Notes under the pieces: generated by a model
Databases searched by the model: none
Seen by the model: the letters and a program-made list of their open reading frames with translations, nothing else
Told to the model about the DNA's origin: nothing
In this document: piece after piece, positions 19,876 through 28,380 of the stretch
Numbering within the stretch: the stretch's first letter is position 1
Layout of the letters: each line of letters starts with the position of its first letter
Made by a program: the position numbers and the translations under genes
From: Pseudomonas faucium
GTDB lineage: Bacteria; Pseudomonadota; Gammaproteobacteria; Pseudomonadales; Pseudomonadaceae
Direction: 5' to 3'
NCBI RefSeq assembly: GCF_021602585.1
Contig: NZ_BQIP01000002.1
Location: 186,001 to 250,000 of the forward strand
DNA length: 64,000 nt

Positions 19876-21015
19876 TCAGGCCGAAGCCGGCTCGAAAGCG
19901 CCTTGCCGGCGGGTCAGCAACACCAGCCCCGCCGCGCCCGCCGCCATCAGCCACAGCAGCGCATGGCCACTGACCCACTGGCTCCCGGCACCGGCCAGCA
20001 ACGGCCCGAGCAGGCAGCCAATGCCCCACAGCTGCGCCACGTGGGCGTTGGCCCGCACCAGCGCATCATCCCGGTAGCGCTCGCCGATCAGCACCAGCGA
20101 CAAGGTGAACAGGCCACCGGCACTGGCCCCGAACAGCACCCACAACGGCCAGATCACCGGCGTGTGCAGCAGCAGCGGAATCGCCAGGCTGGAGACCAGC
20201 AAGGTCACCGCACAACCGGTGAACAAGCTGCGCCGCGACATGTGATCGGCCAGCGCGCCGATGGGCAGTTGCAGCACCGCGTCACCCACCACCACGGTAC
20301 TGACCATGAACAGGGCGATTTCGGTGGTGAAGCCTTGCTGCAGGCAATACACCGGCAGCAAGGTCAGAATCATCGCCTCGAAGGAGGCGAACAAGGCGAT
20401 TGCCCAGGCGATCACCGGCAGGCGTCGACAGAAGCCGAACAGGTCGCCGAAGGTCACGCTGCAGGCCTCGGTGCTGGGTGCGCCACCCCGGCCCAACAGC
20501 AGCAGGGGCGCACACAGCAGCAGGCCGGTCGCGGCCCAGAAGCCGAAATCGTCGTCAGACCCCAAAAAGCCCAGCACCAGCGGCCCAGCCAGCTGGCTCA
20601 GCGCATAGCTGCTGCCATACAGCGCCACCAGGCGGCCACGCCATTGCTCGACCACCAACTGGTTGATCCAGCTTTCGCCGAGGATGAACACCACGGTCAG
20701 CGACATGCCGATCAGCAAGCGCAGCGCCAGCCACAAGGGGTAGCTGGGCAGCAACGCCAGCAGGCCGATCGACAAGGCACCGCCCCACAGGCACAGGCGC
20801 ATGGCCGACGGCACACCGACCCAGCCGGCCAGGTGGCTGGCAAGGCTGGCCCCCACCAGCACGCCCAGCGCCGGCATCGCAGCCATCACGCCGATGGCGA
20901 AGCTGCCGTAGCCCCAGGCCTCCAGGCGCAGGGACACCAGCGGCATGCTCACGCCGAGCGCGAGCCCGACACTCAGCACCGATGCCAGTACGGCGAAGTA
21001 GGTACCCCAGCGCAT
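19876..21015 (-). CDS. MFS transporter, YcaD-like
   Basis: 379 residues with about 12 hydrophobic segments. The pattern VSLRLEAWGYGSFAIGVMAA and a loop ADHMSRR between helices are typical of the small-molecule exporter MFS branch that includes YcaD. Inner membrane. Start ATG at 21015 follows GGGAGG at 5 bases; the open frame extends 39 codons further but that part is translated REP sequence. Substrate unknown. Confidence 0.8.
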   Translation of the reverse strand: MRWGTYFAVLASVLSVGLALGVSMPLVSLRLEAWGYGSFAIGVMAAMPALGVLVGASLASHLAGWVGVPSAMRLCLWGGALSIGLLALLPSYPLWLALRLLIGMSLTVVFILGESWINQLVVEQWRGRLVALYGSSYALSQLAGPLVLGFLGSDDDFGFWAATGLLLCAPLLLLGRGGAPSTEACSVTFGDLFGFCRRLPVIAWAIALFASFEAMILTLLPVYCLQQGFTTEIALFMVSTVVVGDAVLQLPIGALADHMSRRSLFTGCAVTLLVSSLAIPLLLHTPVIWPLWVLFGASAGGLFTLSLVLIGERYRDDALVRANAHVAQLWGIGCLLGPLLAGAGSQWVSGHALLWLMAAGAAGLVLLTRRQGAFEPASA

Positions 21016-21090
21016 TGCAGCCTCCCAGGCAGAATTCTTGAACAGCAGAAACGACGAAGCCGGGGCGGCATGAACCGCCCCGGCTAATGT

Positions 21091-21195
21091 TGGGGCTGCT
21101 TTGCAGCCCATCGCCGGCAAGCCGGCTCCCACGAAGGTTCAGCGAAATCCTTGTGGGAGCTGGCTTGCCAGCGATTGGGCCGCAGGGCGGCCCCT
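21091..21195. repeat. REP pair (family A)
   Basis: Two inverted units with outer stems GGGGCTGCTTTGCAGCCC and GGGCCGCAGGGCGGCCC lie between the kauB stop and the MFS start. Confidence 0.87.
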
Positions 21196-21200
21196 CTGGA

Positions 21201-22694
21201 TTACAGCTTGATCCAGGTCGCCTTCAGCTCGGTGTACTTCTCCAGTGCGTGCAGCGACTTGTCACGGCCGTTGCCCGACTGCTTGAAGCCGCCGAACGGA
21301 GCGGTCATGTCGCCGCCGTCGTACTGGTTGACCCAGACGCTGCCAGCGCGCACGGCACGGGCGGTCTTGTGGGCCTTGGAAATGTCCGAGGTCCAGATGC
21401 CAGCGGCCAGGCCGTATGGCGTGTCGTTGGCAATGGCGATGGCTTCTTCGGCGGTGTCGAAGGCGATCACCGACAGCACTGGGCCGAAGATTTCTTCCTG
21501 GGCGATCTTCATGGCGTTGGTCACGCCGTCGAAGATGGTCGGCTCGACGTAGGTGCCGCCGGTTTCTTCCAGGGTGCGCTTGCCACCGGCAACCAGTTTG
21601 GCGCCGTCCTGGTGGCCGGCGTCGATGTACGACAGCACGGTGTTCATCTGCTGGGTGTCGACCAGCGCGCCCACGGTGGTCTGCGGGTCCAGCGGGTTGC
21701 CTGGCTTCCAGCCCTTGAGGGCCTCGATCACCATCGGCAGGAACTTGTCCTTGATCGAACGCTCGACCAGCAGGCGCGAACCTGCGGTGCAGACTTCGCC
21801 CTGGTTGAAGGCGATGGCGCTGGCGGCGGCTTCGGCAGCAGCTTGCAGGTCCGGTGCGTCGGCGAAGACGATGTTCGGGCTCTTGCCGCCGGCTTCCAGC
21901 CAGATGCGCTTCATGTTCGACTCACCCGCGTAGATCATCAGCTGCTTGGCGATCTTGGTGGAGCCGGTGAACACCAGGGTGTCGACGTCCATGTGCAGGG
22001 CCAGGGCCTTGCCCACGGTGTGGCCGTAGCCTGGCAGCACGTTGAGCACGCCAGCCGGGATACCGGCTTCGATCGCCAGCTGGGCGATGCGGATGGCGGT
22101 CAGCGGGGATTTCTCGGACGGCTTGAGCACGATCGAGTTACCGGTGGCCAGCGCCGGGCCGAGTTTCCAGCAGGCCATCAGCAGCGGGAAGTTCCACGGT
22201 ACGATGGCACCGACCACACCCACGGCTTCGCGGGTCACCAGGCCGAGCTGGTCGTGCGGGGTTGGCGCGACTTCGTCGTAGACCTTGTCGATGGCTTCGG
22301 CGGTCCAGTGAATGGCTTGCGCCGCGCCCGGCACGTCGATGCTCGACGAGTCGCCGATCGGCTTGCCCATGTCCAGGGTTTCCAGCAGGGCCAGCTCTTC
22401 GACGTTCTTGCGCAGCAGGTCGGCGAAGCGAATCAGCTTGGCTTTGCGCTTGGCCGGGGCCAGTTGCGACCAGACGCCGGAATCGAAGGTGGCGCGGGCG
22501 TTTTCCACGGCGCGGTTGGCGTCGGCCAGGTCGCAGCTGGCGACCTTGGCCAGGAAGCGTCCGTCGACCGGGCTCAGGCAATCGAAGGTTTCACCGGATG
22601 CGGCGTCGGTGTATTCGCCGTTGATGAAGGCACGCCCTTCGATCTTCAATTGCTGGGCACGTTGTTCCCAGTCTGCACGAGTCAGGGTGGTCAT
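21201..22694 (-). CDS. kauB: Gamma-guanidino/gamma-glutamyl-aminobutyraldehyde dehydrogenase
   Basis: 497 residues, the length of NAD(P)+-dependent aldehyde dehydrogenases. The catalytic Cys is Cys302 in GEVCTAGS and the general base Glu lies in LEAGGKSP; PWNFPLLM and FTGST flank the cofactor site. It closely resembles KauB/PuuC, which oxidises 4-guanidinobutyraldehyde or gamma-glutamyl-aminobutyraldehyde in arginine and putrescine breakdown, downstream of PuuB. ATG at 22694 has GAGGAGGAG upstream. Divergent from a cupin gene with a PuuR-like operator between them. Confidence 0.88.
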   Translation of the reverse strand: MTTLTRADWEQRAQQLKIEGRAFINGEYTDAASGETFDCLSPVDGRFLAKVASCDLADANRAVENARATFDSGVWSQLAPAKRKAKLIRFADLLRKNVEELALLETLDMGKPIGDSSSIDVPGAAQAIHWTAEAIDKVYDEVAPTPHDQLGLVTREAVGVVGAIVPWNFPLLMACWKLGPALATGNSIVLKPSEKSPLTAIRIAQLAIEAGIPAGVLNVLPGYGHTVGKALALHMDVDTLVFTGSTKIAKQLMIYAGESNMKRIWLEAGGKSPNIVFADAPDLQAAAEAAASAIAFNQGEVCTAGSRLLVERSIKDKFLPMVIEALKGWKPGNPLDPQTTVGALVDTQQMNTVLSYIDAGHQDGAKLVAGGKRTLEETGGTYVEPTIFDGVTNAMKIAQEEIFGPVLSVIAFDTAEEAIAIANDTPYGLAAGIWTSDISKAHKTARAVRAGSVWVNQYDGGDMTAPFGGFKQSGNGRDKSLHALEKYTELKATWIKL

Positions 22695-22826
22695 ACGAAA
22701 CTCCTCCTCTTGTTTAGGTGCAACGCCGCATTGAGGACTCACAGGCGTTGTCAGAATTCGGGCCGGGCAACACGCGCACACCGGCAAGCGATACCCTAAA
22801 CCAGGCGGGGTAAACTATCAATATAT

Positions 22827-22832
22827 TTGACA
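22827..22832 (+). promoter_or_regulatory. -35 box of the cupin gene promoter
   Basis: A consensus TTGACA lies 59 bases before the cupin start. The best -10 at 17-base spacing is the weak TACTGA (22850-22855), next to the PuuR-like site. A small hairpin (AGGCT/AGCCT) fills the spacer. Confidence 0.5.
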
Positions 22833-22855
22833 CGAAAGGCTCAAAAGCCTACTGA

Positions 22856-22870
22856 TGTTCATTTTATTAA
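22856..22870 (-). promoter_or_regulatory. PuuR-operator-like sequence
   Basis: TGTTCATTTTATTAA matches 12 of 15 positions of the reverse complement of the E. coli PuuR site (AAAATATAATGAACA, recalled from literature). It would overlap the transcription start of the cupin promoter, the right place for repression. Confidence 0.45.
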
Positions 22871-22877
22871 ACAACAA
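22870..22877 (+). promoter_or_regulatory. Candidate Hfq/Crc catabolite-repression motif
   Basis: AACAACAA fits the AAnAAnAA pattern bound by Hfq-Crc in pseudomonads and sits immediately before the AGGAG ribosome site of the cupin gene. Confidence 0.4.
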
Positions 22878-22890
22878 CAGGAGCCGCACC

Positions 22891-23250
22891 ATGGATATCG
22901 CCAACATCATCGACTTCGCCCAGGTCCTCACCGAAGCCGAACGCTACCGCCCAGCGGCGGAAAAAATCCTCAAGGGCGAGCCGGACCAGGCGGTCTACAA
23001 CCACTATTCCAGCCCGTGCGGCCAGTTCGCTGCAGGCGTGTGGGAAGGTGAGATCGGCCAGTGGACGGTGAACTACACCGAACACGAGTACTGCGAGATC
23101 GTCCAGGGTGTTTCGGTGCTGCGCGACCAGCAGGGTGGCGCCAAAACCCTGCGCGCCGGTGACCGCTTCGTCATCCCGGCGGGCTTCAAGGGCACCTGGG
23201 AAGTGCTGGAGCCTTGCCGCAAGATCTATGTGATGTTCGAGCAGAAATAA
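22891..23250 (+). CDS. Small cupin-domain protein (DUF861 / cupin_3 type)
   Basis: 119 residues, a single beta-barrel cupin (about 40-115) with WTVNYTEHEYCEIVQGVSVL and LRAGDRFVIPAGFKGTWEV, the two cupin halves of the cupin_3 family. The start is fixed by AGGAG 7 bases upstream of ATG. Divergent from kauB and with a PuuR-like site at its promoter, so a link to polyamine or amino-acid breakdown is inferred. No enzyme activity can be assigned. Confidence 0.75.
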   Translation: MDIANIIDFAQVLTEAERYRPAAEKILKGEPDQAVYNHYSSPCGQFAAGVWEGEIGQWTVNYTEHEYCEIVQGVSVLRDQQGGAKTLRAGDRFVIPAGFKGTWEVLEPCRKIYVMFEQK

Positions 23251-23255
23251 TCAGC

Positions 23256-23304
23256 GCAAGCCAGCTCCTGCACCTGTGGGAGCTGGCTTGGCGGCGATCG
23301 GGCC
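23256..23304. repeat. REP pair (family A, diverged), convergent gap
   Basis: GCAAGCCAGCTCC faces GGGAGCTGGCTTGGCGGCGAT between the cupin stop and the rpmG stop, just before a canonical terminator. Confidence 0.72.
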
Positions 23305-23313
23305 CTGACGGGC

Positions 23314-23350
23314 AAAAAAAAACCCGCTTCCTTACGGATGCGGGTTTTTT
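23314..23350. terminator. Bidirectional terminator, rpmBG and cupin gene
   Basis: Stem CCCGC (23323-23327) / GCGGG (23340-23344) is flanked by nine A on the left and six T on the right, giving a U-tract in either direction. Confidence 0.85.
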
Positions 23351-23367
23351 CTGGTCGCCGGGATCAA

Positions 23368-23523
23368 TTACTTGATCTTGGCTTCCTTGTACACCACGTG
23401 CTTGCGAACAACCGGATCATATTTCTTGATCTCGATTTTGTCCGGAGTGGTGCGCTTGTTCTTGTCGGTGGTGTAGAAGTGGCCAGTGCCAGCACTCGAA
23501 ACCAGACGGATCAATTCACGCAT
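23368..23523 (-). CDS. rpmG: 50S ribosomal protein L33 (zinc-free form)
   Basis: 51 residues, normal length for pseudomonads ([20 protein letters not shown]). It lacks the CxxC pairs of zinc-binding L33, so it is the zinc-independent form. AAGGAG 6 bases before ATG. Follows rpmB after 10 bases, and the strong terminator closes the operon. Confidence 0.95.
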   Translation of the reverse strand: MRELIRLVSSAGTGHFYTTDKNKRTTPDKIEIKKYDPVVRKHVVYKEAKIK

Positions 23524-23533
23524 GACGTTCTCC

Positions 23534-23770
23534 TTAGAACTTTTCGCCGCGAGCACGCAGCTCGGCCAGCACTACGTCGATACCACGCTTGTCAATGACG
23601 CGCATGCCTTTGGCAGAAACGCGCAGACGCACGAAACGCTTCTCGGACTCAACCCAGAAACGGTGGTGTTGCAGGTTCGGCAGGAAACGACGACGGGTTT
23701 TGTTGTTTGCGTGGGAAATGTTGTTCCCGGTTACTGGACCCTTACCAGTAACTTGACAGACTCTCGACAT
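23534..23770 (-). CDS. rpmB: 50S ribosomal protein L28
   Basis: 78 residues, the usual L28 length, starting [20 protein letters not shown] and containing [24 protein letters not shown] precedes the ATG by 7 bases. First gene of rpmB-rpmG. The long leader carries a stable hairpin 25 bases before the start. Confidence 0.96.
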   Translation of the reverse strand: MSRVCQVTGKGPVTGNNISHANNKTRRRFLPNLQHHRFWVESEKRFVRLRVSAKGMRVIDKRGIDVVLAELRARGEKF

Positions 23771-23795
23771 GACTCAGCCCTCTAAAACCACATGC

Positions 23796-23814
23796 CCAAC
23801 CCGGCATGGGTTGG
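23796..23814 (-). promoter_or_regulatory. rpmB leader hairpin
   Basis: CCAACCC and GGGTTGG form a perfect 7-bp stem with a 5-base loop, 25 bases upstream of the rpmB start in the mRNA. There is no T-run. Could serve ribosomal-protein autoregulation; inferred. Confidence 0.4.
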
Positions 23815-23917
23815 CCGCTTAATCTCTCAGTCTTTGGCGCCAGGCGCCGTGATTCTGGAGGTCTTATCGACCGGATCCGCTGATGCGACAGGCCGAGCCC
23901 CTAGAAAAGAGCGCTGC

Positions 23918-23946
23918 TTTATACCAGAAAGACTACGCCACAACAA
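23918..23946 (-). promoter_or_regulatory. rpmBG promoter
   Basis: On the minus strand TTGTTG, 17 bases, then TATAAA with an extended TGG just upstream. Gives a leader of about 140 bases before rpmB. Confidence 0.5.
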
Positions 23947-24130
23947 CAGAATATGAGCATCTGCTTGCTGCAAATGACGCGCGAGCAGCATAGCGACTAG
24001 CCCGGCGCGCTGTCGACCGCTCGTCGCCGACGCACTGAAAAAGAGGGTGGTCATTTCCTCAAGCGCACACTAGGGTAGGACGTTTCCAGACTGCACTGGC
24101 AGATGGGCCACTGACAGCCAAGGAGTCACG
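23947..24130. other. Non-coding gap between rpmB promoter and binding-protein gene
   Basis: Together with the rpmB leader this is a 360-base gap. Short open frames exist on the minus strand (for example 23827-24054) but have no ribosome site or recognisable protein. The last bases hold the AAGGAG of the next gene. Confidence 0.6.
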
Positions 24131-25720
24131 ATGCGTGCCGCCGCCCTTTCCTTATTGTTCACCTCCCTGTTCGCCGCCGGCCTCGCCCAGGCTGCACCGC
24201 TGAGTGTCTGCAGCGAAGCCAGCCCGGAAGGCTTCGATGTGGTGCAGTACAACTCGCTGACCACTACCAATGCCTCGGCCGACGTGCTGATGAACCGCCT
24301 GGTGGAATTCGACGCAGCCCAGGGCAAGGTGGTGCCGAGCCTGGCACAGCACTGGAAGGTGTCGGCCGACGGCCTGGTCTACGACTTCACGCTGCGCGAG
24401 GGGGTCAAGTTCCACACCACGCCCTATTTCAAGCCGAGCCGCGAACTGAATGCCGATGACGTGCTGTTCAGCTTCCAGCGCATGCTCTACCCCGCCCACG
24501 CCTGGCACAAGACGGCGCCGGGCGGCTACCCGCACGCGCAGTCGCTGCAGCTGGGCAGCCTGATCAAGTCGATCGAGGCGCCCGAGCCCAACACCGTGCG
24601 TTTCACCCTGAGCCACGCCGACGCCACCTTCCTGGCCACCCTGAGCATGGGCTTCGCTTCGATCTATTCCGCCGAATACGCCGACAACCTGCTCAAGGCC
24701 GGCACCCCGGAGAAGCTCAACAGCCAGCCGGTCGGCACCGGCCCGTTCGTCTTCCAGCGCTTTCAGAAGGACGCCGTGGTGCGCTATCGCGCCAACCCCG
24801 ACTACTTCGACGGCAAGCCTGCGGTCGACCCGCTGATCTTCGCCATCACCCCCGACGCCAACGTGCGCCTGCAGAAGCTCAAGCGCGGCGAATGCCAGGT
24901 GGCCCTGTCGCCCAAGCCGCTGGACATCGCCGAAGCGGGCAAGGACGGCAACCTCAAGATCGCCAGCACCCCGGCCTTCATGACCGCATTCGTGGCCATC
25001 AACAGCGAACACCCTCCGCTGGACAAGCCTGAAGTGCGCCAGGCCATCAACCTGGCCTTCGACAAGCAGGCCTACCTCAAGGCCGTGTTCGAAGACACCG
25101 CCACCGCCGCCAATGGCCCCTACCCACCCAACACCTGGAGCTACGCCAAGGACCTGCCCGGCTACCCGCTGGACCTGAACAAGGCCAAGGCGCTGCTGGC
25201 CAAGGCTGGCCTGGCGGACGGTTTCAGCACCACGATCTGGACCCGCCCCCAGGGCAGCCTGCTCAACCCCAACCCGAGCCTGGGCGCGCAAATGCTGCAG
25301 GCTGACCTGGGCAAGATCGGCATCAAGGCCGAGATCCGCGTGGTCGAGTGGGGCGAGCTGATCCGCCGCGCCAAGGCGGGCGAGCATGACCTGCTGTTCA
25401 TGGGCTGGGCCGGTGACAACGGCGACCCGGACAACTTCCTCAGCCCGCAGTTTTCCTGCGCGGCAGTCAAGTCGGGGACCAACTTCGCGCGTTTCTGCGA
25501 CAGCCGGCTGGACCAGCTGATCAGTGCCGGGCGCACCACCAACGACCAGAGCGTGCGCAGCCGGCTGTACCAGCAGGCGCAGACGTTGATCCAGCAGCAG
25601 GCGCTGTGGGTGCCGCTGGCGCACCCGACGGCGGCGACCTTGCTGCGCCAGGGGGTCGAAGGGTACCAGGTGAGCCCGTTCGGGCGGTTGGACTTCAGCA
25701 AGGTTTCGGTGAGTCGCTGA
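24131..25720 (+). CDS. ABC transporter substrate-binding protein, family 5 (DppA-like)
   Basis: 529 residues with a signal peptide cut after AQA (residue 21-22); periplasmic. SBP family 5 signatures include WKVSADGLVYDFTLREGVKF and LNADDVLFSFQR. Family members bind di- or oligopeptides or nickel; DppA-like length suggests peptides. AAGGAG 6 bases before ATG. No permease or ATPase gene is next to it, so it must work with transporter subunits encoded elsewhere. Confidence 0.85.
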   Translation: MRAAALSLLFTSLFAAGLAQAAPLSVCSEASPEGFDVVQYNSLTTTNASADVLMNRLVEFDAAQGKVVPSLAQHWKVSADGLVYDFTLREGVKFHTTPYFKPSRELNADDVLFSFQRMLYPAHAWHKTAPGGYPHAQSLQLGSLIKSIEAPEPNTVRFTLSHADATFLATLSMGFASIYSAEYADNLLKAGTPEKLNSQPVGTGPFVFQRFQKDAVVRYRANPDYFDGKPAVDPLIFAITPDANVRLQKLKRGECQVALSPKPLDIAEAGKDGNLKIASTPAFMTAFVAINSEHPPLDKPEVRQAINLAFDKQAYLKAVFEDTATAANGPYPPNTWSYAKDLPGYPLDLNKAKALLAKAGLADGFSTTIWTRPQGSLLNPNPSLGAQMLQADLGKIGIKAEIRVVEWGELIRRAKAGEHDLLFMGWAGDNGDPDNFLSPQFSCAAVKSGTNFARFCDSRLDQLISAGRTTNDQSVRSRLYQQAQTLIQQQALWVPLAHPTAATLLRQGVEGYQVSPFGRLDFSKVSVSR

Positions 25721-25732
25721 ATTCAGGCATTG

Positions 25733-25778
25733 CAGGACTGGCCCAATCGCCGGCAAGCCGGCGATTGGGCCAGTCCTG
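25733..25778. repeat. Perfect 46-base palindrome derived from REP (family A)
   Basis: 22-base arms (core GGCCCAATCGCCGGC / GCCGGCGATTGGGCC) with a 2-base AA centre, matching at every position. It lies between the stops of the binding-protein gene and radC and looks like two REP units fused with no spacer. Confidence 0.9.
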
Positions 25779-25787
25779 ACAGCACAT

Positions 25788-26468
25788 TCAAGGCACCATC
25801 CACCCCTGCTCGACCATCGACAGCGGCTCGCCATCCCCGATGATGATGTGGTCCAGCACCCGCACATCGATCAACCCCAGTCCCCGCTTCAACGACAGCG
25901 TCATGTGCACGTCATCCTGGCTCGGCTCGCTGTTACCCGAAGGGTGGTTGTGGCACAGGATCAACGCCGCAGCGTTATGCATCAGCGCACGGCGCACCAC
26001 TTCGCGCGGGTAGATGCTGGCCCGGTCGATGGTGCCCCTGAACAGAATTTCGAACGCCAGCGGCCGGTGCTTGCTATCCAGAAACAAGCAGCCGAACACC
26101 TCGCTGGCCTCATGACGCAACATGGCCTTGAGGTAACGCCGCACCGCCTCCGGGCTTTCCATGGCGGGTGTGCGCTCGATGCTTTCGTCCAGATAGCGCC
26201 GGCCGATCTCCAGCAGCGCCTGCAGCTGAGCGCACTTCACCGGCCCCAGGCCCGGCTCGCGCAAAAGAGCTTGGCGATCGGCCTCAAGAAACTGCCTGAG
26301 CCCGCCAAAGCGCACCAGCAGCCCGCGCGCCAGATCCAGCACGTTTCGCCCGGCAACGCCCGACCCCAACAGCACGGCGAGCAGTTCGGCATCCGACAAC
26401 ACCGCCGCCCCGCGCAACAGCAACTTCTCCCGAGGCCGCTCATCCGCCGGCCATTCCCTGATATTCAT
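25788..26468 (-). CDS. radC: RadC-family JAB/MPN protein
   Basis: 226 residues: a helix-hairpin-helix part (about 1-75) then a JAMM metalloprotease-like domain with [14 protein letters not shown] (about 175-188), keeping the metal-binding His/His/Asp. Once thought a DNA repair protein; true role unsettled. AAAGGAG 7 bases upstream of ATG. Divergent from coaBC, as is common in proteobacteria. Confidence 0.92.
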   Translation of the reverse strand: MNIREWPADERPREKLLLRGAAVLSDAELLAVLLGSGVAGRNVLDLARGLLVRFGGLRQFLEADRQALLREPGLGPVKCAQLQALLEIGRRYLDESIERTPAMESPEAVRRYLKAMLRHEASEVFGCLFLDSKHRPLAFEILFRGTIDRASIYPREVVRRALMHNAAALILCHNHPSGNSEPSQDDVHMTLSLKRGLGLIDVRVLDHIIIGDGEPLSMVEQGWMVP

Positions 26469-26596
26469 CCTTGCTCCTTTGGCCCCACTACGGCAGGTTT
26501 CGGCCCTGTGTTAATCTATTTCGCCTCGTACATGCGACGTTCTGCCGCAGGCAGTTTTTTCGTCGCCGCCCGCTCTCACTGGAAAAAGGCAAGCCT

Positions 26597-27808
26597 ATGC
26601 AGCGGCTGTATCGCAAGCGCATCGTTCTCGGCGTAGGGGGCGGCATTGCCGCCTACAAGAGCGCCGAGCTGATCCGCCGACTCCTGGAGCACGGCGCGCA
26701 AGTGCGCGTCGTCATGACCCGCGGGGGTGCCGAGTTCATCACCCCGCTGACCCTGCAGGCGCTGTCCGGCCACCCGGTGCACATGGATCTGCTCGACCCT
26801 GCCGCCGAAGCGGCCATGGGCCATATCGAACTGGCCAAGTGGGCCGACCTGGTGCTCATCGCCCCCGCCACCGCCGACCTCATGGCGCGCATGGCCCAAG
26901 GCATGGCCGACGACCTGCTGACCACCCTGGTGCTGGCCACCGACGCCACCGTGGCCGTGGCCCCGGCCATGAACCAGGCCATGTGGCGCGACCCGGCCAC
27001 CCAGGCCAACCTCGAACTGCTCAAGAGCCGCGGCATCCAGGTGTTCGGCCCGGCCTCCGGCAGCCAGGCCTGTGGCGACGTGGGCCTGGGGCGCATGCTC
27101 GAGGCCACCGACCTGGCCTGGTGCGCCGCCGAGAGCTTCCAGCGCCAGGCGCTGACCGGCAAGCACGTGCTGATCACCGCCGGCCCGACCCAGGAAAACA
27201 TCGACCCGGTGCGCTACATCACCAATCATAGTTCCGGGAAGATGGGCTTTGCCCTGGCCGAAGCGGCCGCCGAGGCGGGGGCTCGGGTGACCCTGGTCAC
27301 CGGCCCGGTGCACCTGCCGACCCCCGACCGGGTCACGCGGATCGACGTGGTCAGCGCACGGGACATGCTCGCGGCCTGCGAAGCAGCCATGCCATGCGAC
27401 CTGTTCATCGCCTCGGCAGCGGTCGCGGACTACCGCCCGGAAGTCGTCGCCACGCAAAAGCTGAAGAAGGATCCTACGACCGGCGACGGCATGCTGCTGC
27501 AGATGGTGCGTAATCCCGATATCCTTGCGACCATCGCTGGCCGTGACGACCGCCCGTTCAGCGTCGGCTTCGCCGCCGAGACCGAACACTTGCTCGATTA
27601 CGCCACGCGCAAGCTCAAGGACAAGAACCTCGACCTGATCGTCGCCAATGATGTGGCCAACCCCAGCATCGGCTTCAACAGCGAGGAAAATGCCCTGACC
27701 GTGATCGACCGTCAGCAGCACCAGACCCTCTTCGCGCAGACCAGCAAGGGCAAGATCGCCCGGCAACTGGTCGCCTTCATCGCCGAACGGCTCAATCAGG
27801 TTCAATAA
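26597..27808 (+). CDS. coaBC: Bifunctional phosphopantothenoylcysteine decarboxylase/synthetase
   Basis: 403 residues. The N-terminal CoaC flavoprotein (1-190) has [12 protein letters not shown], catalytic His76 in [11 protein letters not shown] and the PAMN motif. The C-terminal CoaB synthetase (about 190-400) has [16 protein letters not shown] and KLKKD. It makes 4'-phosphopantetheine from phosphopantothenate, cysteine and CTP in coenzyme A synthesis. The ATG at 26597 is the family start; the frame runs open to 26471 through the radC promoter region. Five bases separate it from dut. Confidence 0.95.
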   Translation: MQRLYRKRIVLGVGGGIAAYKSAELIRRLLEHGAQVRVVMTRGGAEFITPLTLQALSGHPVHMDLLDPAAEAAMGHIELAKWADLVLIAPATADLMARMAQGMADDLLTTLVLATDATVAVAPAMNQAMWRDPATQANLELLKSRGIQVFGPASGSQACGDVGLGRMLEATDLAWCAAESFQRQALTGKHVLITAGPTQENIDPVRYITNHSSGKMGFALAEAAAEAGARVTLVTGPVHLPTPDRVTRIDVVSARDMLAACEAAMPCDLFIASAAVADYRPEVVATQKLKKDPTTGDGMLLQMVRNPDILATIAGRDDRPFSVGFAAETEHLLDYATRKLKDKNLDLIVANDVANPSIGFNSEENALTVIDRQQHQTLFAQTSKGKIARQLVAFIAERLNQVQ

Positions 27809-27813
27809 GTTAC

Positions 27814-28269
27814 ATGCACGCTCTTCAAGCCAAGATCCTCGACCCTCGCCTGGGTACCGAATTCCCCCTGCCGCAGTACGCCACCCCCGGCTCCGCCGGC
27901 CTGGACCTGCGCGCCCTGCTCAAGGAGGACACTGTCCTCGAGCCCGGCCAGACCCTGCTGATCCCCACCGGCCTGTCGATCTACATCGGCGACCCGGGCC
28001 TGGCAGCCATGATCCTGCCGCGCTCGGGCCTGGGCCATAAGCACGGCATCGTGCTGGGCAACCTGGTCGGCCTGATCGACTCGGACTACCAGGGCGAGCT
28101 GATGGTGTCGTGCTGGAACCGCGGCAACACGCCGTTCACCATCGCCGTCGGCGAGCGCATCGCACAGCTTGTGCTGGTACCTGTGGTACAAGCGCACTTC
28201 GACATCGTCGAGCAGTTCGACGAGAGCCAGCGCGGCACCGGTGGCTTTGGCCACTCCGGCAGCCACTGA
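27814..28269 (+). CDS. dut: dUTP diphosphatase
   Basis: 151 residues, trimeric dUTPase. Motifs in order: [41 protein letters not shown] and the C-terminal P-loop-like [10 protein letters not shown]. Hydrolyses dUTP to dUMP, limiting uracil in DNA and feeding thymidylate synthesis. Begins 5 bases after coaBC, so translationally linked. Confidence 0.96.
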   Translation: MHALQAKILDPRLGTEFPLPQYATPGSAGLDLRALLKEDTVLEPGQTLLIPTGLSIYIGDPGLAAMILPRSGLGHKHGIVLGNLVGLIDSDYQGELMVSCWNRGNTPFTIAVGERIAQLVLVPVVQAHFDIVEQFDESQRGTGGFGHSGSH

Positions 28270-28380
28270 GCCGACTGACTACCGTTCAGGCCAAGGATGG
28301 CGAACTCTCTGACGAAACCACCGTCCAAGCGTTCAGTTTGCGCCTGCCCAGAAAGCCTTTGACTAATGGAGCTTCCAGAG

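Noticed and set aside
18143-20029. 628-codon minus-strand open frame opposite the PLD gene
   Set aside because: Runs through a REP and the PLD gene in antisense; no recognisable protein.
21016-21132. 39-codon N-terminal extension of the MFS transporter
   Set aside because: The added residues (MGAGLPAMGCKAAPT) are translated REP sequence. The same peptide starts many spurious frames in this window.
23827-24327. Short minus-strand open frames upstream of the binding-protein gene
   Set aside because: No ribosome site, overlap with the rpmB leader or the binding-protein gene, and no family resemblance.
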